Positions 23,538 through 32,500 of a DNA stretch of 37,981 nucleotides are shown here, in pieces; position 1 is the stretch's first letter, and each line of letters begins with the position of its first letter. The translations under genes and the position numbers were made by a program. The stretch is from the NCBI GenBank assembly GCA_002733995.1, contig NVXR01000041.1, forward strand, positions 1 to 37,981, given 5' to 3'. Under the pieces are notes generated by a model, which saw only the letters and a list, made by a program, of their open reading frames with translations, ran no database searches and was not told the DNA's origin. The stretch comes from Desulfotalea sp. (lineage in GTDB: Bacteria > Desulfobacterota > Desulfobulbia > Desulfobulbales > Desulfocapsaceae).

Positions 23538-24157
23538 GCCATTAACCTCTTTTCAAGGCTTTCAATTACAGGTTGAATAAGTATCACCTTCTTGTGCAAC
23601 AAAATGTCATAAACATTGAGTCCTTCAGAAGACATTACTTTATATCCATTCACATTACGGGATGACTTTTTAAGATTCTCATTTGCATCGTTTGTAATGA
23701 TGAGCCCGTTTTGTACATCTAAAACGTTCATGATGCCAACGAAATCTTTCGTTTTTACAGCTTCTAACGAAAAAGAATCCATAACGATGAGGTTGCCCTC
23801 TTGAAATCTTGCGCTGAGCGCCATTGAAACAGCTTGATGCTTGACTTTTCTGTTAACTTTGAAGCTGTAGTCACGCGGCTTGGGACCGAAGGTCACACCA
23901 CCACCACGCCAGATTGGAGATGTTCTGGTACCTGCACGAGCACGTCCAGTTCCTTTCTGTCTCCAAGGCTTACGACCACCACCTCTTACTTCAACTCTAG
24001 TCTTAGTACAAGCATTACCGCCACGACGTGCTGCTCGTTGCATACGAACGACCTCATGAAGAAGGTATTCCTTAACCTCGCGGTTGAATACTTCATCATT
24101 GAGATCTATCTCGCCAACACTTTCGTTCTTTGTGTTAACAATATTTACTGTAGACAT
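23534..24157 (-). CDS. rplD: 50S ribosomal protein L4
   Basis: L4 lines the exit tunnel and in E. coli represses the S10 operon at both transcription and translation. The 207-residue protein has the tunnel-loop region with GGGRKPWRQKGTGRARAGT near residues 59-77 and SPIWRGGGVTFGP after it. GGAG lies about 6 bases before the ATG. No E. coli-type S10 leader exists here, because rpsJ follows tuf directly. Confidence 0.98.
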   Translation of the reverse strand: MSTVNIVNTKNESVGEIDLNDEVFNREVKEYLLHEVVRMQRAARRGGNACTKTRVEVRGGGRKPWRQKGTGRARAGTRTSPIWRGGGVTFGPKPRDYSFKVNRKVKHQAVSMALSARFQEGNLIVMDSFSLEAVKTKDFVGIMNVLDVQNGLIITNDANENLKKSSRNVNGYKVMSSEGLNVYDILLHKKVILIQPVIESLEKRLMA

Positions 24158-24193
24158 TTTTTTCTCCTCGAACCTGTTTAGATCGAAATGATG

Positions 24194-24823
24194 TTATTTC
24201 TTGAAAATCTTCAACAGGCCGTTTTTTGCCCCGGGAAGTGGCCCTTTTAAGAGAACGACGTTTTCTTCAGGACGAATATCAACAACTATGACATTCTTTC
24301 TAAGAATCGTATCGTTACCCATACGTCCAGGCATCTTCTTACCCTTGACAACCCTTCCTGGATAGGCGGAACATCCAATGGAACCAGGCGCTCTGTGGAA
24401 CATAGAGCCATGACCCGCTCCACCACCGGCAAAACCATAGCGTTTTACAACACCCTGGAAGCCACGTCCTTTACTAATTCCCTGAACGTCTACCTTATCT
24501 CCAACCTTCATTATCTCATCAATAGAGACCATCTGGCCGACAGTATACGCTGAAGAGTCTTCCACTCTGAATTCACGGAGGTGATAAAACCCCTCGGACT
24601 CAGATTTTTTGAAATGACCAGCTTCAGGCTTATTAATACGTGAAGCCTTTTTGTCAGCATAACCAATCTGTATTGCGCTGTAACCATCTACCTCAGGGGT
24701 TTTTACCTGAAGAACCTTGCATGGACCAGCCTCAATAACTGTAACCGGAATGGATTCACCCACCTCGCTGTATATGCGAGTCATTCCGATTTTTTTTCCT
24801 AATATACCCAATGTTTTTGGCAT
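24194..24823 (-). CDS. rplC: 50S ribosomal protein L3
   Basis: L3 is one of the first proteins in 50S assembly and reaches the peptidyl transferase centre. The 209-residue protein has LGKKIGMTRIYSE near residues 8-20 and the central loop GHGSMFHRAPGSIG near 137-150. Here the residue after GSIG is Cys, not the Gln that E. coli methylates (Q150). It lies 42 bases after rpsJ, with a small hairpin (GTAGG / CCTAC) at the rpsJ stop. Confidence 0.98.
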   Translation of the reverse strand: MPKTLGILGKKIGMTRIYSEVGESIPVTVIEAGPCKVLQVKTPEVDGYSAIQIGYADKKASRINKPEAGHFKKSESEGFYHLREFRVEDSSAYTVGQMVSIDEIMKVGDKVDVQGISKGRGFQGVVKRYGFAGGGAGHGSMFHRAPGSIGCSAYPGRVVKGKKMPGRMGNDTILRKNVIVVDIRPEENVVLLKGPLPGAKNGLLKIFKK

Positions 24824-24865
24824 GTTATTACCCGATGCTTCAATTAACTTGTAGGTAGTGCCTAC

Positions 24866-25180
24866 TTACGGCAACTTAATTTCGACATCAACCCCTGCTG
24901 ACAACTCAAGCTTCATCAACAAATCAATTGTTTGTTGTGTAGGCTCTAAGATATCAAGTAGACGTCGATGGGTTCTCATCTCAAACTGCTCACGGGATTT
25001 CTTATCCACATGAGGGGAGCGGAGAACACAAAACTTATTTATGGTCGTTGGCAACGGGATAGGCCCAGCCACCGCGGATCCGGTTCTTCTTGCAGTTTCT
25101 ACGATCTCAGTAGTAGATTGATCGAGTAACTTGTGATCGTATGCTTTCAAGCGAATACGAATTTTTTCTGTAGGTATCAT
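24866..25180 (-). CDS. rpsJ: 30S ribosomal protein S10
   Basis: S10 is a 30S head protein that, with NusB, also takes part in transcription antitermination. The 104-residue product has IRIRLKAYDHKLLDQST near residues 7-23, GPIPLPT near 40-46 and SPHVDKKSREQFEMRTHRR near 54-72. It starts 9 bases after tuf, so the S10 block has no promoter or leader of its own here. Confidence 0.98.
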   Translation of the reverse strand: MIPTEKIRIRLKAYDHKLLDQSTTEIVETARRTGSAVAGPIPLPTTINKFCVLRSPHVDKKSREQFEMRTHRRLLDILEPTQQTIDLLMKLELSAGVDVEIKLP

Positions 25181-25189
25181 TCCACACCT

Positions 25190-26380
25190 TTAGGCAATAA
25201 TTTCACTGATAACTCCAGCACCGACTGTACGTCCGCCTTCACGAATAGCAAATCGGAGCCCAACATCCATTGCAATTGGTGTAATGAGCTCGACAGCACC
25301 AGCGATATTATCGCCAGGCATAACCATCTCAACACCATCTGCCAGAGTTACAACACCAGTTACGTCTGTAGTTCTAAAATAGAACTGAGGACGGTAACCA
25401 TTAAAGAATGGAGTATGACGTCCACCCTCATCTTTTCCGAGAATATAACACTCAGCGTTAAACTTGGTGTGTGGAGTGATAGATTTAGGAGCGGCCAAAA
25501 CCTGACCACGCTCTATATCTTCACGCTTAACACCACGAAGCAGTGCACCAATATTATCTCCAGCCTGACCTTCATCTAAAAGTTTACGAAACATTTCGAC
25601 ACCGGTACAGGTGGTCTTAGTGGTATCTTTTACTCCAACTATCTCAATCTCATCTCCGACATGTACTACTCCACGCTCAACTCGACCAGTTGCGACAGTC
25701 CCTCGACCAGATATTGAGAATACATCCTCAACAGGCATCAGGAAAGGCTGATCTATCTCACGAACAGGTTCGGGGATGTAATTATCAATCGCATCCATGA
25801 GTTCCCAAATGCACTTTGCTTTGGACTCATCTTCGGGATCTTCAAGAGCCTGTAAAGCAGAGCCTTGAATGAAAGGTATATCGTCCCCTGGGTACTCGTA
25901 TTTATCGAGGAGCTCACGGAGCTCCATCTCGACAAGTTCGACGAGTTCTTCATCGTCTACCATGTCGCATTTGTTCAAGAAAACGACTATCGCAGGGACA
26001 CCTACCTGACGAGCGAGCAGGATATGCTCCCGGGTCTGTGGCATGGCACCATCTGTTGCAGCAACAACAAGAACAGCTCCATCCATCTGGGCAGCGCCTG
26101 TGATCATATTCTTGATATAATCAGCATGACCGGGACAGTCTACGTGGGCATAATGACGATTAATAGTCTCATACTCAACATGTGCTGTCGCGATAGTAAT
26201 ACCACGTTCTTTTTCTTCGGGTGCCTTGTCAATATCACTAAAGTCTGTAAATACAGCCTGACCCTTAGTCGACAATACTCGCGTAATTGCAGCGGTTAGC
26301 GTTGTCTTACCATGGTCAATATGGCCTATAGTACCGACATTGACATGCGGTTTAGTCCTTTCAAATTTCTCTTTTGACAT
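25190..26380 (-). CDS. tuf: Elongation factor Tu
   Basis: EF-Tu delivers aminoacyl-tRNA to the ribosome. The 396-residue GTPase has GHIDHGKT at 19-26 (P-loop), DCPGHAD near 81, NKCD near 136-139 and GSALQAL near 174. Two beta-barrel domains follow. Many proteobacteria carry a second tuf upstream of secE-nusG-rplK-rpoBC, which this window would not show. GAGGGTC lies before the ATG. It is followed closely by rpsJ. Confidence 0.99.
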   Translation of the reverse strand: MSKEKFERTKPHVNVGTIGHIDHGKTTLTAAITRVLSTKGQAVFTDFSDIDKAPEEKERGITIATAHVEYETINRHYAHVDCPGHADYIKNMITGAAQMDGAVLVVAATDGAMPQTREHILLARQVGVPAIVVFLNKCDMVDDEELVELVEMELRELLDKYEYPGDDIPFIQGSALQALEDPEDESKAKCIWELMDAIDNYIPEPVREIDQPFLMPVEDVFSISGRGTVATGRVERGVVHVGDEIEIVGVKDTTKTTCTGVEMFRKLLDEGQAGDNIGALLRGVKREDIERGQVLAAPKSITPHTKFNAECYILGKDEGGRHTPFFNGYRPQFYFRTTDVTGVVTLADGVEMVMPGDNIAGAVELITPIAMDVGLRFAIREGGRTVGAGVISEIIA

Positions 26381-26403
26381 AATGACCCTCAGTATGCTTG
26401 GAC

Positions 26404-28482
26404 TTAGATTCCTCTAATTTTTTTAACAATTTTTTCTGCCTTTAGAGCGGGTACTACATTGTACTCTAAAAAATGCATGCTAAAATTGGCTCGTCCTTGG
26501 GTAGCCGACCGTAAGGAGGTCGAATATCCAAACATTTCAGCAAGAGGAACATGTGCCTTTAAGATCTGCAGGCTTCCCTCCGCACTGACTCCGACAATCT
26601 TACCTCGCTTGCTATTTATGTCAGCAATAACATCACCGATATAATCATCGGGGGTAGTTACTTCGAGGTCCATTACCGGCTCAAGTAGTTTAGGACTGGC
26701 GTCAACCGCAGCCCTGCGAATCGCCATAGCTCCTGCAATTCCAAAAGCCATATCGGTTGAGTCATCCTCGTGATATGAGCCACCAATGAGACTTACTTTC
26801 ACATCGGTCAGTGGATAGCCAATTAACGGGCCTGAATCCAAAGAACCAATGATACCTTTTTCAATCGAATCTAGAAACTCTGCCGGAATAAGATTAGCGT
26901 CGACTTCACTGACGAACTGAACGCCTTCCCCTCTCTTCAGAGGCTCAATCTTAATAATGACATGTCCAAATTGACCTTTTGCACCGGTGAGTTGATCAAA
27001 CTTACCCTCAGCCTCACAAACGGTTTCAATAGTTTCCTTATAGGCCACCTGAGGCGTACCTACGTTGGCGGAAACCTTGAATTCGTTGAGCAGCCGATCT
27101 ACGATAATTTCCAGGTGTAACTCCCCCATACCTGAAATGATCTTCTGTCCGGTGTCTGCGTCTGTTGTTACAGTAAATGATGGATCTTCTAGAGCGATTT
27201 TAGCGAGCGTCTCGTTAAGCTTTTTTTCTTCAGCTTTACTTTTTGGCTCAATCGCTACGCCGATAACAGGATCAGGGAAATCCATACTTTCAAGTATGAT
27301 AAAATCACCTTTTTCACAGAGCGTATCTCCTGTTGTTGTGAATTTGAGGCCTATGAGTGCCCCAATATCTCCAGCAGATATCTCCTGAACTTCCTCGCGC
27401 TTATTGGCATGAAGCTTCATGATTTTGGATATTTTCTCCTGCTTTTTCTTTACAGGATTATATACCTTATCACCAACGGTAATCTTACCGGAATAAACCC
27501 TTACAAATGCAAGATTCTCAACAAATGAATCAGTCATGAGCTTAAAAACAAGCCCAGTCAACTTTGCATTCGGATCAGATTTACGAGTAACAATCTCACC
27601 GTTTGAACCTTCACCCTCTATGCTTTTCACATCAAGAGGTGATGGTAGAAACTCTATCACGCCATCGAGCAAAGTTTGAACACCTTTGTTCTTAAACGCG
27701 CTCCCACAAAGCACAGGCACTATCTCTAATGCCAAGGTTGCTTTTCTAAGAGCTTTATATATCTCAGACGCAGATACTATTGTATCATCTAAATATTTTT
27801 CCATGATCTCCTCATCGAAGTCGGCCAACTTCTCGAGGAGCACCAAACGTGCGGCCGTGAATTCTTCTCTATATATGGCAGGAACTTCTTTTACTTCTAT
27901 ATCCTGTCCAAGCGATTGCTCGTCAAATACGAGCATCCTTTCTTCAATAAGATCGATCACACCCTCAAATTCAGCCTCAGCTCCTGCTGGAATTTGAACC
28001 GGCACTGGATTAGCACCTAACCGTTCTGCAATCATAGAGACACAGCGCTGAAAGTCAGCACCGACTCTATCCATCTTATTTACAAAAGCAATACGAGGAA
28101 TGCTGTATTTGTCAGCCTGCCTCCAAACCGTTTCAGACTGGGACTCAACTCCGCCCACAGCACAAAAAACGGCTATCGCTCCATCAAGGACCCTGAGTGA
28201 GCGTTCCACCTCAATGGTGAAATCGACATGACCCGGAGTGTCAATGATGTTGATTTTTTTCTTTTTCCATTCACAGGTTGTCGCAGCAGAGGTGATAGTT
28301 ATCCCTCTCTCCTGCTCCTGTACCATCCAGTCCATAACAGCAGTGCCATCATGAACCTCTCCTAGCTTGTAAGAACGACCAGTGTAGAAGAGAATCCTTT
28401 CAGTAGTCGTAGTCTTACCAGCATCAATATGGGCCATAATGCCGATATTGCGAACATCATTTAAATCTTTTAGGGCTGCCAT
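26404..28482 (-). CDS. fusA: Elongation factor G
   Basis: EF-G catalyses translocation and, with RRF (also encoded in this window), ribosome recycling. The 692-residue five-domain GTPase has AHIDAGKT at 17-24, DTPGHVDF at 81-88 and NKMD at 135-138. It has domain II and the domain III-V region ending in EYNVVPALKAEKIV. Length is normal for the canonical translocase. It lies between rpsG and tuf. Confidence 0.99.
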   Translation of the reverse strand: MAALKDLNDVRNIGIMAHIDAGKTTTTERILFYTGRSYKLGEVHDGTAVMDWMVQEQERGITITSAATTCEWKKKKINIIDTPGHVDFTIEVERSLRVLDGAIAVFCAVGGVESQSETVWRQADKYSIPRIAFVNKMDRVGADFQRCVSMIAERLGANPVPVQIPAGAEAEFEGVIDLIEERMLVFDEQSLGQDIEVKEVPAIYREEFTAARLVLLEKLADFDEEIMEKYLDDTIVSASEIYKALRKATLALEIVPVLCGSAFKNKGVQTLLDGVIEFLPSPLDVKSIEGEGSNGEIVTRKSDPNAKLTGLVFKLMTDSFVENLAFVRVYSGKITVGDKVYNPVKKKQEKISKIMKLHANKREEVQEISAGDIGALIGLKFTTTGDTLCEKGDFIILESMDFPDPVIGVAIEPKSKAEEKKLNETLAKIALEDPSFTVTTDADTGQKIISGMGELHLEIIVDRLLNEFKVSANVGTPQVAYKETIETVCEAEGKFDQLTGAKGQFGHVIIKIEPLKRGEGVQFVSEVDANLIPAEFLDSIEKGIIGSLDSGPLIGYPLTDVKVSLIGGSYHEDDSTDMAFGIAGAMAIRRAAVDASPKLLEPVMDLEVTTPDDYIGDVIADINSKRGKIVGVSAEGSLQILKAHVPLAEMFGYSTSLRSATQGRANFSMHFLEYNVVPALKAEKIVKKIRGI

Positions 28483-28556
28483 AACATTTCTTCAGTTAGA
28501 ATCTAAGTTTTGCGAGCCCTAATATTTGCTATCAGCAGCCCTTCGGGCCACCGTTG

Positions 28557-29030
28557 CTACCAGCGGTAATGAGCAAAAGCCTTATTCGCTTCTGCCATGC
28601 GATGGGTATCGTCTTTCTTCTTAACAGCAGCTCCGCGGTTATTATATGCATCCATAACCTCAGCAGCCAACTTTTCAGACATAGACTTACCAGAACGCGA
28701 CTTAGCGTAGCTGATAATCCAACGGATAGCCAAAGCATTCCTTCTAGTCTGCCTTACTTCCATTGGCACCTGATAGGTAGCTCCACCAACACGCCTTGAT
28801 TTTACTTCGACACGTGGGCGCACTTTCTCCATGGCTTCTTCAAAGATAGTTAAAGGATCTTCATCCTTAACCTTATCTCCAACGATATCCATTGCAGTAT
28901 AAAATATTCTTTGCGCTACACTCTTCTTACCACGTTCCATCAATCCGTTGGTGAACTTAGCAACCAGAACACTATTAAAGCGTGGATCTGGATCAATTGA
29001 ACGTTTCTCTGCTGCTCTTCTTCGTGACAT
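28557..29030 (-). CDS. rpsG: 30S ribosomal protein S7
   Basis: S7 nucleates assembly of the 30S head and in E. coli represses the str operon by binding the rpsL-rpsG mRNA. The 157-residue protein has MSRRRAAEKRSIDPDPRF, FTNGLMERGKKSVAQ near residues 27-41 and the RRVGGATYQVPMEV segment near 77-90. AGAGG lies before the ATG. The rpsL-rpsG gap is only 29 bases, shorter than the E. coli S7 target region. Confidence 0.98.
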   Translation of the reverse strand: MSRRRAAEKRSIDPDPRFNSVLVAKFTNGLMERGKKSVAQRIFYTAMDIVGDKVKDEDPLTIFEEAMEKVRPRVEVKSRRVGGATYQVPMEVRQTRRNALAIRWIISYAKSRSGKSMSEKLAAEVMDAYNNRGAAVKKKDDTHRMAEANKAFAHYRW

Positions 29031-29059
29031 TTATCAACCTCTTATAAACAGAGAACCAT

Positions 29060-29431
29060 TTAGGACGGTCTCTTTGCGCCGTACTTTGAACGACCTTGAC
29101 GACGATCAGAAACACCCAACGTATCGAGCGTACCACGAATAACATGATAGCGCACACCAGGTAAATCCTTAACCCTTCCACCCCTGATCAAAACAACTGA
29201 ATGCTCCTGGAGATTATGACCGATACCTGGGATATAGGAGGTAACCTCAATCCCGTTGGTAAGTCTTACTCTAGCTACTTTTCGAAGTGCTGAGTTAGGT
29301 TTCTTAGGAGTGGTAGTATACACTCTAACACAGACACCTCTTTTTTGAGGTGATCCCTTGAGGGCAGGAGTATTAGTCTTTTTGACGGACTTTTTCCTCC
29401 CCTTTCTTACAAGTTGGTTAATTGTTGGCAT
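29060..29431 (-). CDS. rpsL: 30S ribosomal protein S12
   Basis: S12 sits at the decoding centre and sets translational accuracy. The 123-residue protein has MPTINQLVRKGRK, TPKKPNSALRK with K43, and GGRVKDLPGVRYH with K88, D89 and P91. These are the wild-type, streptomycin-sensitive residues, and D89 is the site of the methylthio modification in E. coli. It is the first gene after the predicted str promoter, with an 85-base leader containing a hairpin. Confidence 0.98.
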   Translation of the reverse strand: MPTINQLVRKGRKKSVKKTNTPALKGSPQKRGVCVRVYTTTPKKPNSALRKVARVRLTNGIEVTSYIPGIGHNLQEHSVVLIRGGRVKDLPGVRYHVIRGTLDTLGVSDRRQGRSKYGAKRPS

Positions 29432-29472
29432 TACGTTAACTGCTCCTGTTTACATACCGTTATAGAAATTCG

Positions 29473-29493
29473 ACACCCTAGTTTTTAGGGTGT
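29473..29493 (-). promoter_or_regulatory. Hairpin in the rpsL leader
   Basis: On the minus strand a perfect 8-bp stem (ACACCCTA / TAGGGTGT, loop AAAAC) lies in the rpsL 5' leader, about 40 bases before the ATG. There is no T-run, so it is not a terminator. A leader RNA element or a translational control site is possible; nothing here identifies the ligand. Confidence 0.45.
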
Positions 29494-29522
29494 GAACACT
29501 TACATTATACACGAAAGCGAAG

Positions 29523-29551
29523 ATATTACTTTACCATTGACATAGTGTCAA
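29523..29551 (-). promoter_or_regulatory. rpsL: Predicted sigma70 promoter for the str-S10-spc-alpha block
   Basis: The minus strand has a perfect TTGACA (29546-29551), a 17-base spacer and TAATAT (29523-29528), giving a start site about 85 bases before the rpsL ATG. No terminator lies between rpoC and this site, so rpoBC transcripts probably also read through. The -35 hexamer is one half of the perfect inverted repeat TTGACA-CTA-TGTCAA at 29537-29551, which could be an operator. Confidence 0.7.
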
Positions 29552-29580
29552 GTAAAAAACATCCCAAACACTCTCACCTT

Positions 29581-32500
29581 CTACTGATCAGCGCCAAGTC
29601 CTGTACCGGCTGATATCAGTCTACCCATAATTACATTTTCTTTTAAACCAGCAAGTTGATCAACCTTTCCTGCGACTGCAGCATTGGTTAATACCTTAGT
29701 GGTTTCTTGAAACGATGCCGCAGAAATAAAACTTTCTGTCGACAGAGACGCCTTTGTTACACCAAGCAACAGAGGTTCAGCTACAGCAGGCATCTTACCC
29801 TCAGCCATAAGCCGATCTCTCTCTTCCTCAAACTTCCACCATTCAACCTGTTGACCAATCATGAAGATTGAATCCCCGGCTGAAGTGATCATTACTCGTT
29901 TAAGCATCTGACGAACAATAACCTCGATGTGTTTATCGTTAATTTTAACACCCTGAAGCCGATAAACTTCCTGGATTTCATTCACCAGGAATTTTGCAAC
30001 TTCCTTAACACCAAGAACCGAAAGGATATCGTTAGGTACGATAGTACCCTCCATCAATGGCTCTCCAGCCTGTACATAGTCGCCCTCATGGACAATAATA
30101 TGCTTGGCCTTGGGTACAAGGTACTCTTGAGACTCACCGTATTCAGGAGTAACTACAACACGACGTTTTCCCTTGAGCTCTTTACCGAAACTAACCTTAC
30201 CATCAATCTTGGTGATGATCGCAGGATCTTTTGGTTTTCGAACTTCAAAAAGTTCAGCAACACGCGGAAGACCACCTGTAATATCTTTAGTCTTCTTGGT
30301 TTCTCGTGGGATCTTACCGACAATAGTACCAGGCTGTATTACATCCCCTTCAACAACGGTGAGGATGGAACCACCAGGTAGGCTATATCTCGCGTAGATA
30401 TCAGTACCAGGTAGTTTAACCGTCTTACCCTTATCGTTTTTAACGGTAATACGTGGATTCAACTGTGCACCCGCCGTTGTTTGAACAATAACAAGTGAAG
30501 ACCTACCCGTTACAGGATCCACCTTTTCCTGCATTGTGCTACCCTCAATGATATCACCATACTTGATGACACCACCGACTTCTGCCACAATCGGAATAGT
30601 GTAGGCATCCCAATCAGCAAGAATAACATCCCGCTCAATGACATCACCGTCTTTAACTAACAGCTGAGCACCATAGTTAACCTTAAAACGCTCTCGCTCA
30701 CGATCAAGTTCATCTTTAACCGAAATAATTGCGTTTCTGTTCATGACAATCTCAACGCCTTCTGAATTGGTAACAGAATGCATATTACTAAACACGACAG
30801 TACCGCCAATGTTAGTCTTGAGTTCGGCCTGTTCAACAGAACGACTCGCGGTTCCACCAACATGGAATGTACGCATTGTCAGCTGTGTTCCTGGCTCACC
30901 AATGGACTGTGCGGCAATAACGCCGATTGCCTCACCGATATTAACCATGTGTCCACGACCAAGATCACGGCCGTAACATGCAGCACAAACACCACGTTTG
31001 GCTCGACAACTCAGCACCGATCGGATCGGCACCCTGTCAACACCTGACTCACTGATAACCTCTACGAGCTCTTCAGTGATTTCAACTCCCGCTTCAACAA
31101 GTACCTTATCGGTGAAAGGATCTACAACATCCTCCAAGGCAACACGTCCTAGAATACGATCACTCAACGGAACGATGATCTCACCACCATCCATTAACGG
31201 CTCAGCAACGTTACCATCAATTGTCATACAATCTAGTTCAACAATTGTAGACTCCTGAGCAACATCGACCAGACGCCTCGTTAGATAACCTGAGTTAGCG
31301 GTTTTAAGAGCAGTATCAGCAAGACCTTTACGTGCTCCATGGGTTGAGATGAAATACTCAAGAACACCAAGCCCTTCACGGAAGTTAGCTTTAATAGGCG
31401 TTTCAATGATCGCTCCAGATGGTTTTGCCATCAAACCACGCATTCCTGCGAGCTGACGAATCTGATCTCTCGAACCACGGGCGCCGGAATCAGCCATGAT
31501 AAAGATTGAGTTGAAACTCGGTGCCTCAACAACCTTACCTTCGCTATCCTTGAAGTAATCGACTTTAATCTCGTCCATCATCGCATTAGCAACATCCTCA
31601 GTCGCTTTTGACCAGATATCTACAACCTTATTGTACTTCTCGCCAGCTGTGATCAGACCATCAGAATATTGCTGATCTACATCAAGAACGTCTTCCTCAG
31701 CTTTCTCAACAAAGGTCTCTTTGTTAAGTGGTATCTTCATATCGTTGATACAGATAGAGATTCCAGCTCGAGTCGCATACTCGTAGCCAATATCCTTAAG
31801 CCTGTCAGCAAGGATTACTGTATCCTTTGTACCAGCATGCCTGTAAGAGTTATCAATGAGCTTTGCAAGCGCCTTCTTGGTCAAGACGATGTTTACTTCA
31901 CTAAACGGCACAGAATCGGGAACCAGTTCACCAAGAATGATACGACCCATAGTTGTATCAACTATTTCACCTTCCCTACGAACCTTAACCTTAGCCTGGA
32001 GATGAATTTCACCACAATCATAAGCAATAATAGCCTCATCTACGGAACTAAACACCTTTCCTTCACCGGGGACATTAATACGTTCACGACTCATGTAATA
32101 TAAGCCTAAAACAATATCCTGTGAGGGAATAATAACCGGCTCACCATTCGCGGGTGAGAGGATGTTATTGGTAGACATCATCAAAACGCGTGCTTCAACC
32201 TGGGCCTCAACAGAAAGCGGTACGTGTACCGCCATCTGATCACCATCAAAATCCGCATTAAACGCCATACAGACAAGAGGATGAAGTTGAATAGCCTTGC
32301 CCTCGATAAGGACAGCTTCAAAAGCCTGCATACCAAGTCTATGCAAAGTTGGGGCACGGTTGAGGATAACCGGGTACTCAGTTACTACCTCATCAAGCAC
32401 ATCCCATACTTCCTGGGCCTCTTTTTCCACCATTTTTCGGGCGGATTTGATAGTTGTAACCAGGCCTTTACCTTCAAGCTTATTATAGATAAAAGGCTTG

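Noticed and set aside
24851..24865. Small hairpin after the rpsJ stop (GTAGG / CCTAC) as an S10 regulatory element
   Set aside because: Only five base pairs with no T-run and no likeness to the L4-binding S10 leader; it may be chance.
29504..29509. Perfect TATAAT on the minus strand downstream of the str promoter
   Set aside because: The position 17 bases upstream reads AAAGTA, a poor -35, and TG is not at the extended -10 distance. It may be a weak second start, but the TTGACA/TAATAT pair is better supported.
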